The position numbers and the translations under genes were made by a program. DNA of 45,147 bases from Burkholderiaceae bacterium (GTDB taxonomy: Bacteria > Pseudomonadota > Gammaproteobacteria > Burkholderiales > Burkholderiaceae_F), in assembly GCA_019236735.1 (NCBI GenBank), contig JAFAIM010000042.1, forward strand, positions 1-45,147, given 5' to 3'. Shown in pieces: positions 1-7,365 of the stretch. Positions within the stretch are counted from its first letter, which is position 1. Every line of letters begins with the position of its first letter. The notes under the pieces are model-generated. The model saw only the letters and a list, made by a program, of their open reading frames with translations, ran no database searches and had not been told where the DNA came from.

Positions 1-492
1 AACGCCTTCTACGGCATCGACAAGGTTCCTTTTGTGGACGCTCAGAGTTTCCGGCTGAAGGTCGCAGGACGGGTGCGCCAGCCGGGATCCTGGTCGCTGG
101 AGCAGCTCGCCTCGCTGCCGCAGGAGCAGCAAGTGACCCGCCTGATCTGCGTGGAAGGCTGGAGCGCGATCGGGCAATGGGGCGGAGTGCCGTTCGCGCT
201 CTTCCTGAACCGCGTGGGCGCCGACCTGACTGCAAAATACGTCGGGTTCAAATGCGCCGACGACTACTACCAGAGCATCGACATGCCGACCGCGCTGCAC
301 CCGCAGACGATCCTGGCGTTGACGTTCGGGGGCCGGACCCTGCCGCCGCCGCTCGGGTTCCCGATGAAATTGCGAATGCCGACCAAGCTCGGCTACAAGA
401 ACCCGAAACACGTCGTCGAAATCTTCGTCACCAACGACTACCCGGGCGGCTACTGGGAAGACCAGGGCTACAACTGGTTCGGCGGCTCGTAA
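1..492 (+). CDS. Molybdopterin-dependent oxidoreductase, sulfite-oxidase fold (3' part only)
   Basis: The frame is open from the first base, so the 5' end lies outside the window; 163 codons precede the TAA at 490-492. The visible part is the C-terminal portion of a sulfite oxidase/YedY-type catalytic domain. The motif LICVEGW carries a Cys (bases 148-150) at the position of the molybdenum-ligating cysteine, followed by a Trp-rich stretch and a C-terminal GFPMKLRMPTKLGYKNPK segment typical of the family. Such proteins use Mo-molybdopterin for oxo-transfer, usually in the periplasm with a cytochrome or membrane b-type partner. No partner gene is visible here. The exact substrate cannot be assigned from this fragment. 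Confidence 0.85.
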   Translation, partial: NAFYGIDKVPFVDAQSFRLKVAGRVRQPGSWSLEQLASLPQEQQVTRLICVEGWSAIGQWGGVPFALFLNRVGADLTAKYVGFKCADDYYQSIDMPTALHPQTILALTFGGRTLPPPLGFPMKLRMPTKLGYKNPKHVVEIFVTNDYPGGYWEDQGYNWFGGS

Positions 493-556
493 AGCAAGGC
501 ACGTTGCGCGCCGTCGCGCCCAACGGCCCGTACGTTTATCATGGCGGTCCCGCCGT

Positions 557-632
557 GGGGCCGTAGCTCAGTTGGTAGAGCAGCGGACTCTTAATCCGTC
601 GGTCGAAGGTTCGAGCCCTTCCGGCCCCACCA
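557..632 (+). tRNA. tRNA-Lys (anticodon CTT)
   Basis: A full cloverleaf can be folded. Acceptor arms are GGGGCCG (557-563) and CGGCCCC (622-628); the D arm has AGCTCAGTTGGTAGAGC; the anticodon loop is CTCTTAA at 588-594 with CTT at 590-592; the T arm contains GGTTCGAGCC; and the CCA tail is encoded at 630-632. The gene is followed at once by an integrase fragment, so its 3' end is a likely integration site. Confidence 0.97.
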
Positions 633-721
633 GAACGCGCTTAAGCCATTGTTTTGTCAGCGCTTTTCGATACCAGCTTGGGCGACGCAAGTCCGTCGCA
701 TCTTTCTGGACCGAGAAGCCG

Positions 722-1006
722 ATGGAAGCAACACGAAAAGCGCCCGCCGTGGGGGACGTGCAGGACTTTCCGCCTGCCCGAAATCGCGGCAGTTTCACAT
801 TACGGGAGTTGGCCGACGCCTGCATGGCGTCGTATGAGGGCCGCGATGGGTCACGTGTTCAGCGCCTCCAAGCCTGGTGTGCGTTGCTGGGCGACCGGGT
901 CGCGGCCGACTGGGACGGGGATGACGTGGCGGACGCACTGGACGCCATTGCGCGCAGCCCGCAGAGTGACGACCAAGCCAAAGGTGCCCGCGGTGCCCCC
1001 TCGTGA
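722..1006 (+). pseudogene. Tyrosine integrase remnant, N-terminal stub
   Basis: A 94-residue frame starting at ATG 722 contains the segment FTLRELADACMASYEGRD...RLQAWCALLGDRVAADWDGDDVADALDAIA. This resembles the N-terminal core-binding (SAM-like) domain of phage/island tyrosine recombinases. The catalytic R-H-R-Y domain is absent: the frame ends at 1004-1006 and no continuation appears in the other frames. Its place 90 bp after tRNA-Lys is where an island integrase normally sits. I read it as the scar of an integrated element whose integrase was deleted. The family assignment rests on pattern resemblance only, and no clear ribosome binding site precedes the ATG. Confidence 0.6.
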
Positions 1007-1079
1007 GTGCGACGATGCACGTATTGCCGACCAGAGCGATAATCTTCAGATCGAGTGAGCACGACGACGAGGTATAGGC

Positions 1080-1304
1080 ATGGGAAATCGCTTTGAGGAT
1101 CTTGCCGCCCAAGCGCTTTTGCTGTCGGATGATGAGCGTGCCGAGCTCGTTTCGCGGCTGTTGGAGAGCCTTTCGCCGGCTCCGGATTTCGATGCCGAAT
1201 GGGCTGCGGAGGTCGATAGGCGCATCGACGAAATCGAGGCCGGTCGAGCGGTTCTCGTCCCCGGCGAGGAGGTAATCGCACGGCTTCGCGACGCGGTTCG
1301 GTGA
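1080..1304 (+). CDS. Addiction module antitoxin component
   Basis: A 74-residue acidic, helical protein with the pattern LLLSDDERAELVSRLLESL followed by a WAAEVDRRIDEIEAGRA segment, which is the signature of small proteins annotated as addiction module components (antitoxins of ParE-type toxins). It should bind and neutralise the toxin encoded just downstream and probably represses its own promoter. Its stop codon overlaps the toxin start (GTGA at 1301-1304), so the two are translationally coupled. A GAGG sequence precedes the ATG. Its location after the tRNA-Lys/integrase scar fits island cargo. Confidence 0.85.
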   Translation: MGNRFEDLAAQALLLSDDERAELVSRLLESLSPAPDFDAEWAAEVDRRIDEIEAGRAVLVPGEEVIARLRDAVR

Positions 1305-1594
1305 AGGTCTCGTTCCACGATGCCGCGCAGGGCGAGGTCCTGGAGGCAGGAAGGTACTACCGGGAGCACGGCGGCGCTGAGGTTGCTCAGAGGCTAGCGC
1401 AGGAGTTCGAGCGCGCGTACGGCCGCTTGCTCGAGTTTCCCGAGATCGGCGCGATTTGGCGCAAAGCGACTCGGCGGCTGCCGATCAATCGCTTCCCCTA
1501 CAGCCTGGTCTATTACTTGAGACCCGACGAGATTCGGGTCATCGCCTTCGCGCACCAAAGCAGGAGACCGGGTTATTGGCGCGGCCGGCGATGA
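1301..1594 (+). CDS. ParE/RelE-superfamily toxin
   Basis: A 97-residue protein beginning at a GTG that overlaps the antitoxin stop. The pattern is that of a ParE-like plasmid-stabilisation toxin: an N-terminal strand KVSFHDAAQGEVLEAGRYY, a long helix ending FERAYGRLLEFPEIG, then the strands RRLPINRFPYSLVYYLRPDEIRVIAFAHQSRRPGYW. ParE members poison DNA gyrase and RelE members cleave ribosome-bound mRNA; the FPYSLVYY and IAFAHQSRRPGYW motifs favour the ParE branch. The frame is intact and full length for the family, so the pair may be functional. Confidence 0.87.
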   Translation: MKVSFHDAAQGEVLEAGRYYREHGGAEVAQRLAQEFERAYGRLLEFPEIGAIWRKATRRLPINRFPYSLVYYLRPDEIRVIAFAHQSRRPGYWRGRR

Positions 1595-1977
1595 CCTTTG
1601 CGAGTTCGCCGAGCGGCGCTTGTCCGGACACCAGCGACCCCCGACGCGTATAGCGGCCGACTGGATGTCCGCATTCCGGCCGCGAGTCTTTGCGACGGAA
1701 GTTCTCCTGTGGGTCGCGCGTTCCTAGCACGACCGGTATCGGTGGCGGGGTGCAACTTCGGAAGCGCACGGCATTGCGGATCGTCGATTAGCGAACTTTC
1801 GCTATGCACGCAGGACCGGCCCTCCCCGGACGACCGTTGCTCGCTCGGGACGAACCCGCGCGATCGGCCACGAGCGGGCGCTCCGATCATCTTGATCGTC
1901 CAAACCGAAAGGCGTCGCTCATTTGAGAGTTCGATGGCGCCATACTGTGGCGGGCCCAAGCTCTTGGGAGAAACGGC
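1595..1977 (+). other. Intergenic region without a recognisable gene
   Basis: About 380 bp between the toxin and the DUF4386 gene. Open frames exist on both strands but their translations are Arg/Ser/Pro-rich, resemble no family I know and have no good ribosome binding site. No tRNA, clear terminator or long repeat was seen. The DUF4386 promoter probably lies in the 3' part. Confidence 0.5.
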
Positions 1978-2703
1978 ATGAACGAAACCCGGAGGACCGC
2001 GCGGCAGGCCGGCCTGCTTTACTTCTTGACGCTCGTACTGGGCTTGGTCGGTCTCATATACGTGCCCAGCAAGCTGTTTGTCCCTGGTGATGCTGCTGCG
2101 ACCGTCGACCACATCCGCGCGTCTCCGTCGCTTCTTCGACTGGGCATCGCCAGCGAATTGGTCAGCCAGATTGCGCTGATCGGTGCGGTGCTGGTCTTGT
2201 ACCGCTTGTTCAAGCCAGTCGACGAGAGCAAGGCACGGCAGCTTGTGGTTCTCGGGGCATTGGTGTCGGCTCCAATTCTCTTTGTCAACTTACTGAACGA
2301 GTTCGCCGCCCTTGCCCTCACAAGTGGGGCCGGCTTCCTGTCCGCATTTGACCGGCGACAACTCGACGCGCTGGCGTACTTGTTCGTGAAGCTGCATGGG
2401 CGAGGTTATGACGTCGCCGAGGTCTTCTGGGGCCTCTGGCTGTTTCCGTTCGGGCTCCTGGTGATTCGCTCCGGTTTCATTCCCCGAGTGCTGGGCATCC
2501 TGCTCCTTGTCGCAGGGGTCGGCTACGTGGGCGACTGCGCTGTGACGCTGCTGCTGCCTCAGATCGAGGATGTCGCAGGCAAAGCAATGCGGTTCCTCGA
2601 ACAGGGCGAAGTGCCGATCATTTTCTGGCTCCTGATTTGGGGGGCAAGGACGCCGCCAGTAACAGGAGGGTCTGCTTCCGCAACTGGTCTTCCGTCGGGT
2701 TAG
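1978..2703 (+). CDS. DUF4386 domain integral membrane protein
   Basis: A 241-residue hydrophobic protein with six or seven predicted membrane helices. The N-terminus RRTARQAGLLYFLTLVLGL, the segment LFVPGDAAATVDHIRASP, and the later VAEVFWGLWLFPFGLLVIRSGFIPRVLGILL are characteristic of DUF4386, a family of unknown function common in bacteria. GGGAGAAAC lies just before the ATG. The gene stands alone and is followed by a diverged half of a local repeat and then by an IS30-family element inserted about 60 bp beyond its stop codon. No biochemical role can be given. Confidence 0.87.
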   Translation: MNETRRTARQAGLLYFLTLVLGLVGLIYVPSKLFVPGDAAATVDHIRASPSLLRLGIASELVSQIALIGAVLVLYRLFKPVDESKARQLVVLGALVSAPILFVNLLNEFAALALTSGAGFLSAFDRRQLDALAYLFVKLHGRGYDVAEVFWGLWLFPFGLLVIRSGFIPRVLGILLLVAGVGYVGDCAVTLLLPQIEDVAGKAMRFLEQGEVPIIFWLLIWGARTPPVTGGSASATGLPSG

Positions 2704-2762
2704 GGTCGACAAGGAAAAAGTGCGCCCGGTCTGCGCGACGTGCGCGACGGTCGGCAGTGCCT
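2703..2762. repeat. Left-half copy of a dispersed repeat, cut off by the IS element
   Basis: This segment, beginning GGGTCGACAAGGAA, matches 7051-7116 at about 80% by eye, including GCGGTCTGCG-like and CAGTGCCTG/CAATGCCTG blocks. The match stops exactly at the left inverted repeat of the IS30-family element at 2763, so the element appears to have inserted into, or to bound, this copy. Confidence 0.6.
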
Positions 2763-2788
2763 GTGCGATTTCAACCGGTCGATGCAAC
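2763..2788 (+). repeat. Left terminal inverted repeat of the IS30-family element
   Basis: Pairs with the reverse complement of 3968-3993 at 22/26 positions. It overlaps the last codons and the TGA stop of the transposase gene. Confidence 0.8.
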
Positions 2789-3940
2789 GGATAGGCTAAG
2801 TCTTTCGGCCGGAGTTTGGAAGTCCAGCGTCTTTCGTGGACGTTCGTTCAGTCGTCTCGCAAACGCATTGAGCCTTGCCTGCGAGTAGACCGACAGATCG
2901 ATGCCCTTGGGCAGATACTGTCGCAGGAGCCCGTTGGTGTTTTCGTTGGATCCACGCTGCCAAGGATGGTGTGGATCGCAGAAGTACACCTTGATGTCGG
3001 TGGCCAGGGTGAACCGCTTGTGGTCGGCCATCTCCTTGCCCCGATCCCAGGTGAGCGACTTGTAGAGTTCCTCGGGCAGCTTGTGGGCGTGCTTGATCAA
3101 GGCATTGACGACGGTCTCTGTGTCCCTGCCGCCAACCTTCACGAGCATCACATAGCGGGACTGCCGCTCTACCAGCGTGGCAATCTGACTGTCGGTGCTT
3201 CCGCACAACAGGTCGCCTTCCCAGTGCCCCGGTAGCGCCCGATCCTCGACCTTGGCTGGCCGCTGGCTGATGGACACCGCGTCCACGATCCTTCCGTGAT
3301 TCTCCGTCTTTTCCTTGTGACGTCGTGAGCGACGCATCGTCCGAGTACGCCGCAAATGCTCGACGAGCTCCTTCTTCAACGCCCCACGGGCCTGAATGTA
3401 GAGCGTGCGGTAGATGGTCTCGTGAGACACGTGCAGCGTCTCGTCGTCCGGATACGTGCGCTTGAGCCAGCCGGCAATCTGCTCCGGCGACCATTGCCGT
3501 TGCAGCTTTTCTGCCACGATTCGCGCCAGAGCTGGATTCTTGACCAATTTGCAAGTCTTGGGGCGCAGCGCCCGGTCCCAAGCCAATTGGTCGGCCAGGC
3601 TCGCCCGGTACCATTCGATCCCGCCGTTGCGTTGCACCTCCCGGCTGATGGTCGAAGCAGCCCGCCCCAGGCTCTTGGCAATTGCTCGGATCGAATGCTC
3701 GGCCACCACGGCGCGAGAGATCTCCTCCCGCTCGGCAATCGTCAACGCCTTCGGTCCTCGACGACGCTCAGCCGGCTGGATGCCTACCGCCTCCGCAAGG
3801 ATGCGCCGTACCGACGTGTGATGCCGGTCGAACATCTTGCCGATCTGCGACATCGAATCCCCAGCCCGCCAGCGCTCCCACATCAGCGCACGCTGGCTCT
3901 CGGTGTAATAGATCCGGGATCTGTAGGACATCTGCAACAC
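2771..3940 (-). CDS. IS30 family transposase
   Basis: A 389-residue protein of normal length for the family. Two N-terminal helix-turn-helix regions are visible: residues about 15-55 (SMSQIGKMFDRHHTSVRRIL) and 68-105 (IRAIAKSLGRAASTISREV, a typical IS30 HTH). The catalytic RNase-H-like domain follows with Asp243 in GHWEGD, Asp299 in TWDRGKE and Glu333 in SNENTNG, an intact DDE triad. It catalyses cut-and-join transposition of the element via its inverted repeats. A start at the fourth codon is also possible. There is no frameshift, so the element may still be active. Confidence 0.96.
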   Translation of the reverse strand: MLQMSYRSRIYYTESQRALMWERWRAGDSMSQIGKMFDRHHTSVRRILAEAVGIQPAERRRGPKALTIAEREEISRAVVAEHSIRAIAKSLGRAASTISREVQRNGGIEWYRASLADQLAWDRALRPKTCKLVKNPALARIVAEKLQRQWSPEQIAGWLKRTYPDDETLHVSHETIYRTLYIQARGALKKELVEHLRRTRTMRRSRRHKEKTENHGRIVDAVSISQRPAKVEDRALPGHWEGDLLCGSTDSQIATLVERQSRYVMLVKVGGRDTETVVNALIKHAHKLPEELYKSLTWDRGKEMADHKRFTLATDIKVYFCDPHHPWQRGSNENTNGLLRQYLPKGIDLSVYSQARLNAFARRLNERPRKTLDFQTPAERLSLSVASTG

Positions 3941-3967
3941 CTCTTCTGCCCGTCGGGCTCATAGTGT

Positions 3968-3993
3968 GTTGCATCCACCGATTGAATCCGCAC
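3968..3993 (-). repeat. Right terminal inverted repeat of the IS30-family element
   Basis: The reverse complement matches 2763-2788 at 22/26 positions. It lies 27 bp upstream of the transposase start and would also contain part of its promoter. Confidence 0.8.
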
Positions 3994-4200
3994 TGGCTTT
4001 CCGGACCCTCAGTACCTATGGCTAAGGTGAAGGCGCTCAGCGTACGAGCTCCTTGAAGTCGAGGAGCGAACGGAGAAACACCTCATGGACCTCTCGGGGG
4101 TAACTCGACAACGTGCCATGCACGCACATGCACCGACGTGCGCTGGACTGCACGAACGCTTCGATAGCGCTCGGGGGAAAGTGCAAGTAGGTGCAGGTGG

Positions 4201-4292
4201 CGCCGCCGGCGCCGGGGGAAAAACGGGGGTATGGGCGCGAACCGCCCGGAGAACGAGTCCTGGCAAGGACTATTGACTCGTCCGTCTCCGCC
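4201..4292. repeat. 92-bp dispersed repeat, copy 1
   Basis: Direct repeat of 7127-7218, identical at 90 of 92 positions (G/A in the GTATGGGCG block and T/C in GGACTATTG). It carries a GC-rich head (GGCGCCGGGGG), an A5 run and G5 run, then a perfect hairpin AGTCCT-GGCA-AGGACT. CGAGTC and GACTCG arms around the hairpin can form a competing stem. Weaker similarity to the other copy continues to about 4332. Function is unknown; it could be a structured RNA element or a non-autonomous repeat. Confidence 0.85.
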
Positions 4293-4544
4293 CCCGACCA
4301 AGTGCACATGCGTTGCGAATCAGTGCAATAAGCGGCTGATTTGCAGATTTGCAAACGGAACTCGACGAAATTAGCGTCGAGTGGGTGCTCCAGAATTGAC
4401 CCTGAGTGTCCATCAATTCCGCCGACTTTTCGAGGGATAGGCGGGGGATGTAGTTCGATGCACATATAGCGGATTCGAAGCGTGGATCCCGAACGCGGAT
4501 TCGAAGCGAGACACCAAGAGCTACACCGCCGTCGCCTACACTTT
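4293..4544. other. Intergenic stretch between the repeat and parE
   Basis: About 250 bp, less GC-rich than the surroundings. It includes a degenerate continuation of the 92-bp repeat up to about 4332 and GATTTGCAGATTTGCAAAC. No gene with family resemblance was recognised on either strand. Confidence 0.4.
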
Positions 4545-4859
4545 TCAATACGCGTCGTCCTCCGGCGGTTCGTCCTCCAAGGCGCGGCGCAGGTCGCGAG
4601 CACCATGAAGTATGCGCACGATCAACACGGCGGCGTCGACCATGGTGAATAGGATCAGGTAATTTCCGTGAGCGCAGGACCGAATGCCTTTGCCAAGCTC
4701 CAGCCTCGTCCGGTAAGCGCGCGGGTTCCGTTCGATCCTTTCACAGTGCATGCGGACCTCACTGATGAACGAAACTGCACGGGACGGATTGTCGGCCGCG
4801 ATGTAGTCGCCGATTCCTTCAAGGTCGGCTTCGGCAAGCGGTGAAAAAAACGTCGGCAT
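4545..4859 (-). CDS. parE: ParE-type toxin of a parDE module
   Basis: A 104-residue protein with a ParE pattern: N-terminal SPLAEADLEGIGDYIAADNPSRAVSFISEVR (first helix pair), a CERIERNPRAYRTR loop, then GIRSCAHGNYLILFTMVDAAVLIVRILHGARDL, the last motif being the conserved C-terminal strand and HGARD turn. ParE toxins inhibit DNA gyrase. Its ATG shares one base with the antitoxin stop (TAATG), the usual tight coupling. It is intact and of normal length, with an extended acidic tail (EDEPPEDDAY). Confidence 0.93.
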   Translation of the reverse strand: MPTFFSPLAEADLEGIGDYIAADNPSRAVSFISEVRMHCERIERNPRAYRTRLELGKGIRSCAHGNYLILFTMVDAAVLIVRILHGARDLRRALEDEPPEDDAY

Positions 4860-5128
4860 TATGTGCCGCGCCGCTTAGCAACCTTCGCCGTGTATTTCGC
4901 CTCAAGGCGTTCAAACACTTCCCTGGCCGCACGGCCCTTTCCGCTTGCAATGCCCTTGGCTATCTCCGCTCGAAGTGCCGCTAAGGCCGCGGCACGGCGC
5001 CGCTCTTCCTCCTCGAGGAGTCGAAGCGCGTCACGGATCACCTCGCTCGCGCTGGCATACCGGCCACCGTCGACCTGCTCCTTGATGAATCTCTCGAAAT
5101 GCTCTCCCAATGTGTAACTTGATGGCAT
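4859..5128 (-). CDS. parD: ParD-type antitoxin
   Basis: An 89-residue ribbon-helix-helix antitoxin starting MPSSYTLGEHFERF; the YTLGEHFERFIKEQV and YASASEVIRDALRLLEEEE blocks are diagnostic for ParD (DNA-binding strand plus helices), and the C-terminal half wraps the toxin. A longer frame reaches an ATG at 5155, but the ATG at 5128 has AGGGGAG five bases upstream and matches the usual ParD N-terminus, so I place the start there. It should repress its own promoter through the palindrome at 5166-5182. The pair lies between two copies of a 92-bp repeat. Confidence 0.94.
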   Translation of the reverse strand: MPSSYTLGEHFERFIKEQVDGGRYASASEVIRDALRLLEEEERRRAAALAALRAEIAKGIASGKGRAAREVFERLEAKYTAKVAKRRGT

Positions 5129-5165
5129 TGGCTCCCCTGCATTGCGCGGCTCCACCGAGAGAATG

Positions 5166-5182
5166 ATATCATTTAATGATAT
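5166..5182. promoter_or_regulatory. Palindromic operator upstream of parDE
   Basis: ATATCATTTAATGATAT is a perfect palindrome with 8-bp arms around one central base, in an AT-rich patch of otherwise GC-rich DNA, 38 bp upstream of the parD start. Ribbon-helix-helix antitoxins bind such sites and autoregulate, so this is the expected operator; the role is inferred from position and symmetry. Confidence 0.75.
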
Positions 5183-5305
5183 GTCATGGCAATTCGTCAG
5201 TCTGTCGCACGGCGAATGCCGGTCGGTCGCCGAGCTGACATCCTCACGGTTGACACTGCCCCTGAAAGCCAGGATGTGCAGATCCGCTTACGTTAGAAAA
5301 CGAGT

Positions 5306-6922
5306 ATGACGAATCTGCCTCGGGCACGGCGTCGGCGCTTACTCCTTCGAGGCGCTGCCGTGCTCGCCGGCCTGTGCGCTAAGGGCGCATGGGGCCGGCT
5401 AGGCGATGAGGACGCTTCCGCTGCGCCGGGTCTGGCGAGAATCCATGTGCATCCGCGCGAGAAGATCGGTGATATCAGCCCTCTGGTCTTTGGCGCCGGT
5501 GTCGAGTGGATCGATGATGGCAATGGAATCTTCGATGCCACCCAGGGAGCGGTCCGGCCGGAGGTCGTCGAAGCGCTGAAGCCGTTGCGCATACCGGTGA
5601 TCCGCTTTCCGGGGGGCATTCTCGCCGACCATTACCAATGGCGTGATGGGGTCGGCCCGCGTGAACAGCGGCCGCGCCGGCGCAATCCGATGGATGAGAA
5701 GGAGCACGCGAACAATTTCGGCACCGACGAATTCATCGAACTTTGCCGGGCGCTGGGCAGCGACGCGTTGATCACCGCAAACGCCGGAACCGGCGCCCTG
5801 CAGGACGCGCTGCAATGGCAAAGCTATTTCACGAGGCGCGGCTTTCCGCTGAAATTCTGGGAGATCGGCAATGAGATCTATCTGGCCGAGCCGAGGCGAC
5901 CGGCCGCGATCCCGGGAAATGATGAGCGAATTTACAAAGCGCCAGCGCAGTACGCCGACTTGTTCGTGCAATGGTCCGAGGCGTTGCGCGCCTCCAATCC
6001 TGCGGTCAGTGTCGGCGCCATTGCCGGAACGTACAACACCAGCGGCGTGAACCGGGATTGGCTGCGTGTTTTGCTGGAGCGGGCCGGAACAGAGGTCGAT
6101 TTCCTTGCGCTTCACAACAGCTTCGCACCGATGATCTTCGCGCCGTACGATCTGGGAGATCCGGATAAGCGCGATAAAGCCTATCGCGCGATGTTCGCGG
6201 CATCTCGCAGGACCGCGCGTGATACCCGAATGGTGAAGGCTCGCCTGCAGAACGTTCGCGGCGCTGCCCGCATTGCGATTACCGAACATTTTCCCTTGTT
6301 CGGGGCCTTCAGCCACGAGCAGCTGCTGGCGGGCCTTGACCAGTCGCGCACGCTCGCCTCCGCGCTGTTCACGGCTTCGGTTTTCCATGCGCTGATCCGC
6401 GAGAACGTCTGGATGGCCAACTACAACTTGATTACCAGCCGATGGTTCGGTGCACTGCTGACCTCGACGTCGGAAGGCTGGGTAAGGACACCGACTTACT
6501 GGCTATGGGATCTGTACCGTAACCGCTTCGGCGCGACGCAGGTTCAGATCGACGCGGATGGGCCGGCGTTTGACAGCGCCGGGGTGGGCACGGTTGAGCC
6601 ACAGCACAGAGTGCCTTACTTGGATGCGGTTGCCTCGACGGACGGTCGCGGTAGCGTCTTTCTTGCCGTTATCAACCGAAATTTGACGCAGCCGGTCCTG
6701 GGAACTGTCGATATCGACGGTGTCGACGCCAACGCGCCGCCCCAGGTAACCGTCCTCGGAGGGCCGGCAGCAAATGCCATCAACGGGCCTGCCTTGACTC
6801 GGACGACGCTGCCTGGGCCGCTCGACCAAGTACGGCTGCGAGACGTCGAGCGGCAAATCAGCAACGCGCCACACTCGTTCCAGCCACACTCGGTCACGGT
6901 GCTTAGATGGAACTTCCGCTAA
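5306..6922 (+). CDS. Exported alpha-L-arabinofuranosidase-like glycoside hydrolase (GH51 type)
   Basis: A 538-residue protein. The N-terminus RARRRRLLLRGAAVLAGL looks like a twin-arginine or arginine-rich Sec signal peptide. The core is a (beta/alpha)8 barrel of clan GH-A: RFPGGILADHYQWRDGVGP at 100-118 is typical of GH51; the acid/base Glu190 lies in WEIGNEI; Glu327 in AITEHF is the likely nucleophile. A C-terminal beta-sandwich (about 430-538) ends VTVLRWNF. The predicted activity is release of arabinofuranose from plant polysaccharides outside the cytoplasm. There are no sugar transporters or other glycosidases beside it, and it sits between the 92-bp repeats with parDE, so it may be acquired cargo. 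The precise substrate is uncertain. Confidence 0.85.
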   Translation: MTNLPRARRRRLLLRGAAVLAGLCAKGAWGRLGDEDASAAPGLARIHVHPREKIGDISPLVFGAGVEWIDDGNGIFDATQGAVRPEVVEALKPLRIPVIRFPGGILADHYQWRDGVGPREQRPRRRNPMDEKEHANNFGTDEFIELCRALGSDALITANAGTGALQDALQWQSYFTRRGFPLKFWEIGNEIYLAEPRRPAAIPGNDERIYKAPAQYADLFVQWSEALRASNPAVSVGAIAGTYNTSGVNRDWLRVLLERAGTEVDFLALHNSFAPMIFAPYDLGDPDKRDKAYRAMFAASRRTARDTRMVKARLQNVRGAARIAITEHFPLFGAFSHEQLLAGLDQSRTLASALFTASVFHALIRENVWMANYNLITSRWFGALLTSTSEGWVRTPTYWLWDLYRNRFGATQVQIDADGPAFDSAGVGTVEPQHRVPYLDAVASTDGRGSVFLAVINRNLTQPVLGTVDIDGVDANAPPQVTVLGGPAANAINGPALTRTTLPGPLDQVRLRDVERQISNAPHSFQPHSVTVLRWNFR

Positions 6923-7050
6923 CGTTGCCCTTCGTCGCTCGAGTGAAGCGCACCTCGTTCCGCGCATCGCCGCGCTCCGGCAAACTGCGCCACGAATCAG
7001 CGATGAGGAAACTGCCCGCGCGTCCGGTTCCGAGCTGCCCTGACGGGCTG

Positions 7051-7116
7051 GTAAGGGTCGACAAGGAAAGAGGGCGCGCGGTCTGCGTGACATGCGCCAT
7101 GGGTCAGCAATGCCTG
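7051..7116. repeat. Left half of the dispersed repeat, intact copy
   Basis: Matches 2703-2762 at about 80%. Here it is joined to the 92-bp core after about 10 bp, whereas the first copy's halves are separated by the IS30-family element plus about 200 bp. Confidence 0.6.
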
Positions 7117-7126
7117 CCTGAGCGGA

Positions 7127-7218
7127 CGCCGCCGGCGCCGGGGGAAAAACGGGGGTATGAGCGCGAACCGCCCGGAGAACGAGTCCTGGCAAGGACCATT
7201 GACTCGTCCGTCTCCGCC
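7127..7218. repeat. 92-bp dispersed repeat, copy 2
   Basis: Direct repeat of 4201-4292 with two substitutions. One of them (GGACC for GGACT) removes the outermost pair of the internal hairpin but leaves five pairs. Confidence 0.85.
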
Positions 7219-7365
7219 ACTTCGCATTTCCTTGCGAGTCGGCGCAATATGCAAGCGTTCGATCGAAAGCGGCGACATCGCGGCTCTGCTAGCTTATCGA
7301 CGCCAAGCCCCGTTCGCCCGCGGGTAAGTGCTTCGCCCGCCCGGCGTTTCTGATTGGAGATCGTC

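Larger units (their letters stand above)
2763..3993 (-). mobile_element. IS30-family insertion sequence, about 1.23 kb, complete
   Basis: The element is bounded by imperfect 26-bp terminal inverted repeats, 2763-2788 and 3968-3993, matching at 22 of 26 positions; both contain GGATGCAAC/CGATGCAAC and GTGCG ends. It encodes a single DDE transposase reading leftward whose stop codon lies inside the left inverted repeat, a compact arrangement. No convincing short target duplication is visible at the ends (CT on the left, TG on the right), which may mean flanking rearrangement or that I have set an end a base or two off. Confidence 0.88.
6923..7365. other. Intergenic region carrying the complete dispersed repeat
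   Basis: About 440 bp between the glycosidase and doxX-like genes. It contains the left half (7051-7116) and the 92-bp core (7127-7218) of the repeat, with weaker similarity to copy 1 continuing to about 7250. Frames crossing it are not supported as genes. Confidence 0.5.

Noticed and set aside
1573-2112. Long minus-strand frame of 179 codons over the region before the DUF4386 gene.
   Set aside because: Its 5' part overlaps the DUF4386 gene in antisense, its composition is unlike a protein family, and it has no good ribosome site.
4009-4266. Minus-strand frame starting MPGLVLRAVRAHTPVFPPAP, repeated at 7192, suggested a duplicated gene.
   Set aside because: It is the translation of the 92-bp repeat; the two frames diverge at once outside the core and have no common domain.
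7048-7120. The plus-strand reading VCVTCAMGQQCLP in the repeat resembles an FNR-type N-terminal iron-sulfur motif.
   Set aside because: The other copy does not keep the cysteine spacing, no CRP/FNR domain follows, and the frame crosses the non-coding 92-bp repeat; probably chance.
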